Part shown: positions 28,201 to 37,500 of the stretch, piece by piece
Numbering within the stretch: the first letter of the stretch is position 1
Layout: each line of letters begins with the position of its first letter
Source: Cornus controversa
Lineage: Eukaryota; Streptophyta; Magnoliopsida; Cornales; Cornaceae
Length of the DNA stretch: 64,000 bases
Reading direction: 5' to 3'
Assembly: GCA_026545225.1 (NCBI GenBank)
Contig: CM048845.1
Span: 76,115,033 to 76,179,032 of the forward strand
Notes under the pieces: generated by a model
What the model was told of the DNA's origin: nothing
Database searches by the model: none
What the model saw: only the letters and a program-made list of their open reading frames with translations
Position numbers and translations under genes: made by a program

Positions 28201-29787
28201 AAATAACAATATAACTTGATATTAGAAAAATCCACTATAATGCTCCTTCAATTATTTTGTAACTAGTAGCTTGAAATATGTTGCAGAGAGAAGAGAAAGA
28301 TGGGAATTTGAAGAGTCCGTGAAAGAATAGAAAAAAGTCAACAACGTGTAAAGGAAAAAAAAAGTTAATAGGAGATGGAAAGTTTTTCAATTTCCTAAAA
28401 TTTTTGGTTAGTGTATCGTTTAGTGTAAAAGTCAAGTGTTAGTATATATTAAATATAATATTTTGGCTGGTGTAATGAAAGGAGAGAGAATTTTTTTTAG
28501 GAAATTGCCATATTAGTTGGGGTTTAATAATAAGAGAATTTATTTTAAAATAAGTCTAATAATAGTAGATTGAATTTTTTTTAGAAAGTTTTATAGTGTA
28601 AGGAAAATTTGTTTTTGGGGCCTTCTATTGGCCGGGGCCTTAGGCGACCGCCTAAGGCACCAGCCGGCCCTGAATTCAATATCATGCATAAATCAGGACA
28701 TGCTATGGCTTAATGTACCCATGGGGAATGGGCATATTTAAAAATACGTACATTTACAGATTCAATGGTTCATCTCTAAAGAGGAAAACTGTAACCATGT
28801 TTTTCTGATTTGAAAACGCCTGTTGCCCTCATTTTAAGGGTATACCTAGTTCTACTTTTGGTTTTTCCCCGCTTGATTTGTTTCTGACTTTCAGTTGTCA
28901 ATCATGCAGGGTTCATGGATTGTGCGCCAAAGTGTTGGAAGTACCCCATGTTTGTTAGGAAAAGCAGTTGATTGCAACTATATCCGTGGTCCCACGTACT
29001 TGGAAGTGAATATCCTTATTCCCTTTTCTTATTCTTGAAGTTACCTATAGAAATGCTTGATTTGATAGCATTAGTTATTAGTTTAATGTTGCTAATCTTT
29101 GTAGATTGATGTTGACATTGGTTCTTCTACTGTTGCCAATGGAGTTTTGGGGCTTGTAGTTGGTGTAATTACAACGCTGGTAGTTGACATGGCTTTCCTT
29201 GTACAGGTATATATGTTTCAAAGACTAATGAGATCCTTCAACCTCATCTTTACTGGGATTTTTTGCCTATAGTAGCCATAGGTTTATTATGCTTCACACA
29301 ATTCAGTGGGAAGGGGTTACGGGGGAGTTAAACCTTGTAACGACTGTCTAATTAGATATGCTTGTGACAAGCTCATACTTCTTAAGCCGTGTTATGTCTA
29401 AAAGAATCTGCAAGCATTTGAAAAGCAAAAGTCATAAATCTATGCTTAAGAGAACTAGAAATATTGTTTTCAGTTTTCACAATTGTTCTCAATCCTCGTC
29501 GATGATCTCAAAGAATAAATAAACAAATAAATGAAACTTAAAGGAAGCACAATGATGGTATGTCTTTGTTAACAGTTTCTATTGGCCATTAATTGCATAT
29601 ATATGTACATTGAGTAGAAATTTTATGTTCTTTACCTTGAGTTACTGGAATGGTTTGCATTGTTTGCTCTTGACAGGGAAACAAACCAGATGAGTTGCCA
29701 GAGCGGCTTGTAGGCGCTGTCCGAGTTTCTCATATAGAGCTGTCGTCTGCTATAGTCCCAAAGTTGGAACCGGATCCGTCAGACTAA
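10262..29787 (+). CDS. EDR2: EDR2-type PH-START-DUF1336 lipid-binding protein
   Basis: There are 22 coding exons: 10262-10399, 10769-10843, 13107-13160, 14991-15056, 15378-15481, 17623-17690, 17773-17889, 18033-18073, 18175-18275, 19969-20064, 23545-23609, 23720-23791, 23906-24061, 24457-24674, 24745-24784, 24873-25033, 25135-25236, 26121-26165, 26249-26389, 28910-29005, 29105-29206 and 29677-29787. All junctions are GT-AG and in phase, giving 722 codons; the Arabidopsis protein is about 718. The start MSKVVYEGWMVRYGRRKIG is the family's conserved N terminus. A PH domain spans about residues 4-110, a START lipid-binding domain about 180-390, an acidic stretch (DEDSEEDEEFQ) about 440-455, and the EDR2 C-terminal domain (DUF1336) about 480-715. 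The last domain includes a hydrophobic run near 666-685. In Arabidopsis EDR2 limits salicylate-dependent defence and cell death, binds phosphoinositide through its PH domain, and sits on endomembranes and plasma membrane. No break is seen. The exon 16 donor (GTCCCT) is weak. Confidence 0.96.
10844..13106 (+). other. EDR2 intron 2 (2.26 kb)
   Basis: A long intron with no recognised gene. It holds the 54-bp tandem repeat at 12189-12296 (listed separately). The remainder is AT-rich sequence without clear element ends. Confidence 0.7.
12189..12296. repeat. Tandem pair of 54-bp units
   Basis: Two adjacent 54-bp units begin ATGAACCTTGTCATGGATGG and ATGAAGCTGGTCAAGGACGG. Both contain GAAGTTGGG and a G-rich GGGGG block. 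The GGACGGAGC and GGGGGCAGC motifs resemble the ends of a common plant transposon type (compare GGGGCGGAACCAG near 22895). The frame stays open only because the unit length is a multiple of three. Confidence 0.6.
13660..13748 (-). mobile_element. tRNA-derived SINE (fragment)
   Basis: On the minus strand an A-box-like TAGCCAAATGG is followed about 40 nt later by a B-box-like GGTTCGAGCCC, then a short A run. This is the tRNA-related promoter head of a SINE. Pairing of the arms is too irregular for a working tRNA gene. It lies in EDR2 intron 3. Confidence 0.65.
13749..13899. repeat. Half copy of the GTGTCCG-rich MITE family
   Basis: The sequence from TTCAATAGATATATAAATGA through CGGCGTATCCGTGTC to GTCCATGCTTCTTAG matches the right arm of the element at 20326-20903. 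The left arm is not recognisable. It lies in EDR2 intron 3. Confidence 0.6.
13905..14530. repeat. Unclassified repeat-like insert in EDR2 intron 3
   Basis: This block is higher in GC than the surrounding intron and carries a GA run (about 13974-13998) and a TATATAA motif. Composition suggests an inserted element, perhaps an LTR fragment, but no terminal repeats, primer site or target duplication were found. The call is weak. Confidence 0.25.
15482..17622 (+). other. EDR2 intron 5 (2.14 kb)
   Basis: No gene recognised. The stretch 15756-17340 has higher GC than most introns here and may be an old insert, but no ends could be found. A 66-nt exon-like segment bounded by AG and GT (about 16119-16184) was examined and not accepted as an exon. 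Confidence 0.5.
18870..19015. repeat. GC-rich dispersed repeat end
   Basis: GTTGTCAAAGGTGCGCGAGG followed by several GAGGCGCA motifs stands out sharply from the AT-rich intron. This type of GTTGTCAAAGGCGC sequence is a common plant transposon terminus. No partner end was found within EDR2 intron 9, so the family is uncertain. Confidence 0.4.
20326..20903. mobile_element. hAT-type MITE with 8-bp target duplication
   Basis: A 578-bp element begins CTAAGAAGCACAGACAC and ends GTATCCATACTTCTTAG (inverted ends). It is bounded on both sides by ATATTATT (20318-20325 and 20904-20911), an exact 8-bp duplication as made by hAT transposases. The body is rich in GTGTCCG and CGGACAC. No transposase. It sits in EDR2 intron 10. 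Degraded relatives lie at 8465-9036 and 13749-13899. Confidence 0.85.
20925..21050 (+). mobile_element. tRNA-derived SINE
   Basis: An A-box-like TTAACTTAAGTGG is followed by a B-box-like GGTTCAGTTCT about 50 nt later, with an A-rich end near 21035-21050. It lies just after the MITE at 20326-20903, in EDR2 intron 10. Confidence 0.55.
21367..22053. mobile_element. hAT-type MITE with 8-bp target duplication
   Basis: A 687-bp element begins TAGGGGTGACAATTTG and ends AATTTTGCCACCCCTG. The flanks are CCTTTGAT at 21359-21366 and 22054-22061, exact. The TAGGG/CCCTG ends and 8-bp duplication fit hAT. Non-coding. It lies in EDR2 intron 10. A diverged relative is at 1567-2190. Confidence 0.88.
22065..22200 (+). 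mobile_element. Au-SINE-like fragment
   Basis: The order GTACAAACCTTACC, AGCTGCCTTTAGACTTGAAC, then a 3' end with ACACCAAGCAATG matches the layout of the plant Au SINE (pol III B-box region followed by a C-A-C-C-A-A-G end). The 5' part is worn. It begins directly after the hAT MITE's target duplication. Confidence 0.5.
22934..23393. repeat. Recent 230-bp tandem duplication in EDR2 intron 10
   Basis: Two adjacent copies of 230 bp (22934-23163 and 23164-23393) differ at only a few positions; AGCTGAT against AGCCGAT and AATAATGT against AATAATAT are two of them. Both start with a G run plus GCACAAACTAG. Preceding GGGGCGGAACCAG is a common transposon-end motif, so the unit may be part of an element. 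Near identity implies a young event. Confidence 0.9.
25935..26066 (+). mobile_element. Au-SINE-like fragment
   Basis: AGATCTAAACTTTTGCAATA, GGCTGCTCTCTGACTTGAAC and a 3' end TTGCACCAAGCAATTT follow the order seen in the other Au-like copies here. It lies in EDR2 intron 17, about 55 nt upstream of exon 18. Confidence 0.5.
26528..26690. repeat. 88-bp tandem duplication
   Basis: GTTAAGAGTTGAGACTAATT plus the following GGGAACTATATATA and TTGTCCCAAAAATATTAT occur twice with an 88-bp period, in EDR2 intron 19. Confidence 0.8.
26960..27120 (+). mobile_element. Au-SINE-like copy
   Basis: GTACAGACCTAACTCTCG, GACTGCTCTCAGAATTTAAAC and a 3' end TACCAGTGCACCAAGC match the order of Au SINEs. It lies in EDR2 intron 19, upstream of the hAT element. 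Confidence 0.5.
27424..28672 (-). mobile_element. hAT deletion derivative in EDR2 intron 19
   Basis: A 1249-bp element starts CAGGGGCAGCTCAAC and ends CACCAGCCGGCCCTG. AATTCAAT flanks both sides exactly (27416-27423 and 28673-28680), the hAT 8-bp duplication. On the minus strand, from about 28091 downward, a frame begins MSTIKYESGYEKL and continues RRIDKLIQSQKGALDKF. This resembles the N terminus of the hAT transposases related to ZMYM1/TTF-type proteins. It is then interrupted by stops (the first after about 50 codons), and the zinc finger, catalytic and dimerisation parts are absent. It is therefore non-autonomous. It lies in the same intron as the 88-bp duplication and a SINE, with no sign of harming the host gene. 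Confidence 0.88.
27522..27585 (+). mobile_element. Au-SINE 5' fragment nested in hAT element
   Basis: GGTCGTACCCAGTGCACAAG followed by GGCTTCCGCTTGAGCAGGG and TCTGGGAGAGGT is the well known 5' region of the plant Au SINE. It is embedded in the hAT element near its left end and lacks the 3' half. Confidence 0.8.
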
Positions 29788-30866
29788 GTCAAAGCACGGC
29801 TTCTACTGATTTCATATAGAATTATTTGTTTAAATATGCATATGTTCCATTCCCCATTTTTGTCGTCCCCTTTTCTTTTTCCTTATATGAAGTTATGCAC
29901 GATTCCCTCTGAATGGGATTTTTGCATAAAGATAGAGGTAGTAAAATGCAGGAGTAGGTTCTTTGTAGTTCTATAATTGTTGAATAATCATGCGGTTAAT
30001 ATTTTTTCTGTCTTTCATGTTTGGTATATTCCTTTTTTGCCTTGAAAACTCGAACCCTCCACCTTTCATTTTGAAAGGAGAGGAAATACTTCTGGGGAAT
30101 GGGCCTTGGTGGTCAAGATTATGTATTAAGTGCTGTCCCTTCTGTTTACACACCCAAAGAAAAACAGAGAGAGTAGTGATGTATCTTTTCTTGGGAGGAC
30201 CTTGTCCTTTTCCTTTCCACTGACCGGGGTTAATTTCTTTGCTATGAAAATACAAAACAAATGAAGGCAGGAGTTACCAGGAATGGAAATGAGATGCAGA
30301 ATCTGACTTTTTTTAGGCCCTTGAAAGTGGTGGATATGACTAAATTTGAGTCCCGATACCGTTAGATATAGTCTATAGCATGGATTACCGACACGGGATA
30401 GAGTATGCTGATTCGATAAATTCTTAAAAAACAAGTTACAAATACAGTAAGGAACTAACGATATACGTCAATATATATATGTTGTATTAATGTATATATG
30501 TATGAAAATTATATATATTTATACATTCCTATATTTATACAATGTAGATAAATTTTAGAATAAATTAGTCATGAGTATTGGACACATATCTCCAAATATC
30601 CGATAAGTGTCAGTATTAGGATATGATACGAGTGTATTCATATATATATCTATATATATAGAGAGAGAGAGAAATATCAATGCTTCATGCCATATAACAT
30701 ACTTTGTACAAGTGCAACCAAAAATGCAAGATTAGGTTTGGTTCCGGCCCATAAAAGTGATGGATATGGCCGAAGAACGAACAAAAAAAACTTCTTGGTA
30801 CTGTTAATTAAATTGCACTCTGTCAACTCAACTTAAAAAATATTTGCACTCTGTAGTAGTGTACAA

Positions 30867-30901
<35 letters not shown>

Positions 30902-31176
30902 CACCATCATGGTTTCGAACATTGTCAATATATAGAAGCAGATTCGAAATTTAAAAGAAGACAGCCACTTCAATTAATTTGTCCATATTTTGGTAAAACG
31001 GGCCAATACTCTCTTGACCTCATCTATAAATAAAACACCACATACAAGAGTCTCTTAATAACATTAATAGAAGCCTTATTATCATATGGTAAGTCACCAT
31101 TGTAAACCATCAATAGAACATCTTCTCAACCCAAGCCTAAGACCGCCTTTGCATTTTGACAATCATCATTTAGGGG
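29788..31176. other. Intergenic between EDR2 and the glycosyltransferase relic
   Basis: EDR2 3' untranslated sequence is expected in the first 200-300 nt. TA/GA microsatellites lie at about 30641-30672 and 30869-30899. GATACC and GACACGGGAT motifs near 30340-30640 hint at another worn copy of the GTGTCCG-rich family. No gene is recognised on either strand. Confidence 0.5.
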
Positions 31177-32694
31177 TCACTTGTTGGCTAAGAAAATCCC
31201 TAAAAGCATCCAAAGAAGCCACTGAACTCGTCGGAAACCGGACTCGAATTTGCAGCACAACTTCGTGGCCCGGTTGTGGACCTCTTCATCACTCATTAGC
31301 TTCCCAATTCCTTGCACAATATCTTCCTTTTTCACCATTTCTGATGGACCACCGTTAGATACCATGTACCCTACCTTAAGATGGCACACAACCAACGTGG
31401 CATCATAGAATTGGTCACCCCTAATGGGCCAAGCTATAAATGGGACCCCAAGTCGGATCGCTTCCATGGTGGAGTTCCATCCACAATATGACAGAAATCC
31501 ACCCGTTGATGGCTAGCTCAGTATCATCAATTGTGGTGCCCATCCGCGTATTATCAGACCCCTATCACCAACTTTGCTATCCAAGCCATGAGGGTAGTAA
31601 CCTTCTTCAACAACTACTGAATTAGATTCACAATCCAACAATGCAGGGGGTTGACTAGTTCTTCCCGAACGGGATTGAATCACCCAAATGAAAGGCCATT
31701 TCGACTCCTCTGTGCATCTGCCAATTGAGCATATTCTTCTAATGTGGGCCCAACTTCACTGCCGAATGACACTTAGATAACATATCCACGTGGCTCTGAA
31801 TCTAGCCATTGGATCACGTCATCTTCGGTGTAATTGGATTGGCGTTTCGGCCTGATCTCAAGTCGTAAAGAACTGAACCACTAGATTGCCAATACTATTC
31901 GAGTAAGAGTGGGCCTACACCCCAGACCAAGTTTCCAATTTGATTAGCCATGTAATCGATGAAGGGATGCTCTAGATCATCACATGTATTAATCAACAGT
32001 GCAATGGAACCCTCCACCTCATCCACCCATGGAGGTCGCTGACCCGGGCTAGGTAACTCGAATTTCATCCTACCCGGTGGTTCAAGTAAACCGAATCCTG
32101 GTCCACCCGGACCAGTTGGACCACCACCTCCAGCAATATGTGATGGTAGCAGTCCATGAGGTCGCTGCTTAATATCCGAATAAGTTAGTGCGATATCTTA
32201 GGGTAACCCAGGAAGAATTCAGATCTCACCCGATTTTGTATCGCCAACATTGGACTTCCATGCGGCGTACTCCATGGCGGCAACACACACGCCGGAGGAG
32301 AAGAAAGAAACTACCGGAATGTTGAATTTGATGAAGATTTCTTTGCTCCAGCTCATCATGACATCAATCACGGCACATAAGGGTCGGGTCGAATCCAGAT
32401 TTTCGAATCTGGATGATAGAAAGGATTTCAGACTCTGACCCATTTGTTGGTGGCAAAGATGGAAGGGGTTGGGTTCGGGTCCGGGTCCCGGTGCTCCGGT
32501 CGCCATAAACGACGGTGGAGGAGTCGGAGATGAGGTGGCCATTTCGACAATTTCAATGGAGGGATGGTAGCTGAGGGAGGAAAGGACAGAGGAGGAGAGG
32601 TTAGAGGAAATGAAGAGGGTGATCTTGTAATCGAGGGAAGAGAGGTGCTTGCCGAGCTCCATGCAAGGAAAGAGGTGGCCTTGCCCAAAGAAAG

Positions 32695-33676
32695 TGTTAG
32701 AAATATAGAAAGATAATTATATAGATTTAATTATATTGTAAACAATACATAAAAACCTCATAATTTTGGAGGCTAAGTAAACTTAAGAGAGAAGAAATTC
32801 TAGTCCTAGATAGTTTAGGAGAAGGTATAAGAAACCTATGTGATTTAGGAAAAAATATATAATAAAAGAAATATATAATCTAACAGTCCCGCAAACTCAA
32901 TGTGAGTTATATGAAGCCAAGTTTAGAGACAAAATCTTGAATGCAGCTTGTGAAAGTAATCTGGTGATGTTACCATGGCTGCAAACACATATAAAGAAGC
33001 TGCACGACGGTAAGACCGAAACCGGCTTGTTGGAACAAAAACTGATTTGAAAATTAAAAAAAAGGAGCTCGTTAAAATCAGCGATTTTGACATACAGATG
33101 TTACGACTTGTGAAAGCAATCTGGTGATGTTACCAAAAGTGACTGCGAACACATATAAAGAAACTACAAAAGAGCGAACTCGTTGGAGCGACGGTAAAAT
33201 CGAAAGCTACTCGTTGGAATGAAAACTGATTTGAAAATTAAAAAAAGGGCTCGTTAAATCAGCAACTTTGACACACAGATGCTAGTGAGAGCTGATGAAT
33301 TAACTTGAGTTGGGCTGTCATATTTTTCTTCTTATATATATATATATATATATATGCGGAAGCTATTTTCTACGATTGATTGAGACCGTCATGGATGAAG
33401 CTGATGATGTCATCCCCGGCGGTGAGAGCGATGAACAATGAAAACTACCAGAAATTGGTAAACTCTGATACCATGTTAGAAATATAGAAAGAGAATTTTA
33501 TATATTTAATTATATTATGAACAATATATAAAAACTTATTTATAGGCACATAATCTTGGAGATTAAGTAAACTTAGAAGACAAGAAATCCTAGTCTTAGA
33601 TTGTTTAGGAGAAGATATAAGAAACCTATGTGATTTAGGAAAAGATATATAATAATAGGAAATATATAATCTATCA
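32695..33676 (-). mobile_element. TRIM-type LTR element inside the glycosyltransferase relic
   Basis: Non-coding miniature LTR retrotransposon. LTRs are at 32695-32885 and 33474-33676. On the minus strand the 5' LTR ends TTTCTAACA and is followed at once by TGGTATCAGAG, the primer site matching initiator methionine tRNA. A GTTTGCGGGAC purine-rich stretch precedes the 3' LTR. The internal part is about 590 bp and has no reading frame of note. Flanks read GAAAG and CAAAG, a 4-of-5 target match. The LTRs differ visibly, so the insertion is not recent. Confidence 0.85.
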
Positions 33677-33806
33677 CAAAGGTACAATGAAAATTTCACC
33701 AACAGGCTGCCATTTTTGGTTTCTAATGATATCCTCATATATACTGTACTATAGATGCTATATATAAGAGAGTAGAACAAATACTATATATACTGTACTG
33801 ATACCA

Positions 33807-34009
33807 TGTTAGAAATATAGAAAGAGAATTGTATAGATTTAATTATATTGTGAACAATACATAAAAACTTATTTATAGGCACATAATCTTGGAGATTAAG
33901 TAAACTTAAGAGACAAGAAATCCTAGTCCTAAATTGTTTAGGAGAAGGTATAAGAAACCTATGTGGTTTAGGAAAAAATGCATAATAATAGGAAATATAT
34001 AATCTATCA
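33807..34009 (-). mobile_element. Extra LTR copy of the same TRIM
   Basis: A third LTR of about 203 bp, closely matching 33474-33676, is preceded on the + side by GATACCA (primer-site remnant) and followed by a second copy of the glycosyltransferase 5' end (34010-34110). The LTR plus adjoining gene start has therefore been copied as a block of about 320 bp, probably by unequal recombination. Confidence 0.8.
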
Positions 34010-34110
34010 TAAAGGTACAATAAGAATTTCCCCAACAGGCTGCCATTTTTGGTTTCTAATGATATCCTCAGATATACTGTACTATAGATGCTATGTATAA
34101 GAGAGTAGAA

Positions 34111-34527
34111 CAGAGAAGAAGAAAGAAGAACTCTAGGTGTGAAGGAAGGAATTATACAAGGAAGAGGTTGACTAGTAGGAGTGTTGGCCTTAGGGGGTTG
34201 ACTGTGTGGTAGAAGAAAACATGATATTTGTAAAGGGTCATCTGAAGTATAATTAATTCATAAACATGATTTTCACCCAAATAGATGCATAATATTTGAA
34301 GTGTCCTCCATGTTCATGGCTCACACTTTGCCTTTACTTAAAAAAAGAAAAAAAAAAGAGTTTCTCATTATATGCTAGCCATGATCATAACAAAGATGAT
34401 CTCACACTCTGTTCTTAAATAAAAATAAAACTAAAAAAATAAAAAATATATATATCTCACAAATTTTCATAAACAAAAAAGAAGAAAGAAAATGAAATTT
34501 CCTACCATATGATTTATTTACTGAGAA
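34111..34527. other. Spacer upstream of the glycosyltransferase relic and downstream of the LPA3-like gene
   Basis: AT-rich. It probably holds the former promoter of the glycosyltransferase and the 3' untranslated end of the LPA3-like gene. Nothing else seen. Confidence 0.5.
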
Positions 34528-37500
34528 TCAAGCTGATGGAAGAATGTCCAAGGCAACTTCCTTGAGGGATGGCATAACTTCTTGTTGATGCAAGCAAACA
34601 TACTTATTTCCAACTTTTCTAAGCACCTTCCAGGGTCCAGGGTAGCTCCTAAAAAGAAGAGTTGTCACAGTTAAATTAATCCTTTGGACTCAAAGTTGAA
34701 AAAATAGCAAGTACTAGTCTACTCCCTATACAGCAAATAAATAAATTCTTGCCTATGAAAAAGAGTTGAGCAATGATATTCTTCTTCTTTTTTTTTTTCC
34801 TGTGAATCTGAGCAACGATATTTTTATTAATAGCATAATAAAATTTTCAGAAGAAATATATGGTCTTTTTCTTAGTTTGGCTTCCTCGGGACTTATGGCA
34901 GGTAAGTAAAGAGAAAAACCTGAAAAGGGTTCCTCCGTTGCGTCCTTTAAAATTGTGAATGTAATATACGGTCTCCATCTTGGGCAAGAGTGTCCTTGAA
35001 AGTTCAGCTAGCTTTGGATAGAAGAATGGTGGATAATCTTAGTTCGTCTCAAGGAGATAAACGATCTCAGTGACCAAAACAGGCAGTAGTCATTTAGATA
35101 TTTGAATGAACAACATGCTGAAAATGCATTTGTTTGGTCATTCATATTCTTTCAAAACCTATAGCATACAACAAAAATGATTTTTTACTTGAGATAGTTT
35201 CAGCAGAAGATGGTATAATATTATATAATCATCTCAATTGTTCTTATTGTTTGATCAATGGTGCATTTTGAAAGGGAAAAACGAGAAAGGTAATTTCTTT
35301 CTAATTTCAATAGTGAAAGTGAGAAGAGAGAAACTATTATTTATTTTTTGTAGGGGTTGGTGTTGAATGGGTGAGGTTTGCATTTGAGAATATTTAAAAT
35401 AATAGGTGAGCTTCTAAATGCTTTCATCTAACTCCAAAAAATTGCATGTAAGCAAGTACAAATAATCCAACATCAAACTTATAAAAACTGCATAAAAAAG
35501 ACAGAGGATACACCCAGATCTGATTCGGTCGAGTTCTCCATTGAATATTATAAGTTTTCGGCCAGTGTTCACTACAGCTTCTTTGTAAAGCTCTTCCACC
35601 ACTAACATTTCTGGATTGCAAAAGATAATAGACAAGCAAGGTGAAATTTACAATATATGAATATCAAATGGAAGACAACTAGTCTGGGGCTTACCGTTGA
35701 CATTAAAATATGGATAGCCGACAAGGAATAGTTCATCTTCGGGCTTCACTCGGTCAACCATTTTAACTTTCTCAACAAAACCAAAATCCTCAAAAAATGA
35801 TGGCTTTGTTAGATAGTCCAACTTAAATGAAGCTCCTCCAAAAATTGATCTTCTTGCGAAGTCAACTTCATTAGCTTCTGGAAAAAACTGTAAGTTTTGA
35901 AGAGAAGGTTTATAAACATACATTTACATGGCAGAATTAATAAAATCTATGGGGATAGCCAATGCATCATGGATATCAGAAAAAAAGCAAAATCAAAACT
36001 AAAATAAGAAAGCAGGAGCATTGCGCACTGGATAATTACAAAGACATGAAGCAATGAAGCAACACCTTACACAAAAATCCCCTGGCCCTATTTAAATTTC
36101 ATAACACCCATGTGAAACCATAGCCACTAATGATGCATGCCACTTATTATAGACAACAATGCAAGCAATTAACAAGGTTTAAGATGGTTAGTATAAAATC
36201 TAAAACTCGTGGAGCAAAGTTAGCGTATATATGTAACAAGACCCCCTAGATTCAGTTACTAATTGACAAAGCTACCACGTCCCAGCCCATAGTCTGCTAA
36301 TTTCTGCATCTAATCTGCAATTTTGTGCATAAGCAGTGATGTCCACAGTGTCATTTGTTAACATTCATCATCAAATATAATCACCCCGTTGCTTTAACTC
36401 CAAACTGGGAATAGATTATTGGATAGTTCATTTTCTCTAATTTGACATTTAGGACTTTGCAGAAAAATAAAATCAATAACACGTCACAAAGCACCAGATA
36501 GCAGTACATTGCAGCCCAAGAAGAAAGAACTCCCACATTTCATTTATCTCAGTAATTCATTTCCTTTGGCATACCTTAAATAACGGATGATATTAATATA
36601 ACTGATGTGTGAAATAAGTAAAAAAGTGAGACAAAAGGGCTAACCAAAATTGAAAGCATAAAAGTCAGTGCTAGGTCAATGGATGCTAAAACAGATTTGT
36701 ACAACAGAAGGTTGAGTAAAAAGACATATTAATTTTCAATGATGTAGATATATATTAATCCTGAGGAATCGTTATATGAAAATCACAAATTCAGTAACAA
36801 ATATTAAACTATTGTGAGAACAAAACAGATACATTGAAGTCTTGAAGAATTTAAAGTAAAAATTAAAATGACGAAGAAAAGGGCATATGAAAGAATGCAT
36901 TGCTTTGGAGAATGATGAATTGATCAGAAAAGTAGAAACTATATCTGCAGTGGTTATTCCAAATAGCAAATCACTCCTAATAATGTCCCAGCCTCTCATA
37001 TAAATTCCCCATCAAAGTCCTAACTTGAGAACTTCCATTAGAGTTTAACTTTTAGAGTTTTAGACAGAAGAAAAGCAACACAAAAAGCCATGTGAGAAAA
37101 AGAAAAGAAAAATCAATATCAAAAGCCTACTTTTTACATATGCAAATTATTGTGCAAAAATGATCAAAAATAGAATAGTTCAACAATATGATTCATGCAA
37201 AGAATCATTTCAGCTTAATTGGTTTATGAAGGGTATGTTTGGACATCACATGGAAATTAAATAAGTCTTATCTTATACATCCATTCTCATGGCGTATTTT
37301 TGATAAATAAATAATAAAACAAACTGATTTCATGAAATCTTAATATGCCCTTATCACAAAACTGTGAACTTAAGTGAAAATTAAACCTTTGCTTGTCTCA
37401 CAAGATTTAAAACACACATATATGCTGATTCCATGTACAGTTACTCTTCTGGAAGCTTGTAGCAGCATAAAGAATAGCCAGTTAAATTAACATTTTACAG

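Larger units (their letters stand above)
31177..34080 (-). pseudogene. Family-1 UDP-glycosyltransferase pseudogene
   Basis: Read on the minus strand. Family-1 plant glycosyltransferases move sugar from UDP-sugar to small molecules in the cytosol. The N-terminal acceptor part is seen at 32219-32690 (GQGHLFPCMELGKHL, then CAVIDVMMSWSKEIFIKFN). The C-terminal PSPG signature is at about 31400-31560 (GLIIRGWAPQLMIL, then GGFLSYCGWNSTMEAIRLG, then GDQ). The usual HCGWNS reads YCGWNS. The frame is broken several times: there are stops near YV-VSFGSE and just before PSTGG, and the C terminus shifts frame near 31230. A TRIM element (32695-33676) splits the gene in its first codons. The matching start (GEIFIVP) is on the far side of the element at about 33677-33720 and again at 34010-34050. 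Subfamily and acceptor are unknown. Confidence 0.88.

Noticed and set aside
29990-30434. Overlapping frames of 77-102 codons downstream of EDR2
   Set aside because: They overlap on both strands, lack recognised motifs and lie in the expected 3' flank.
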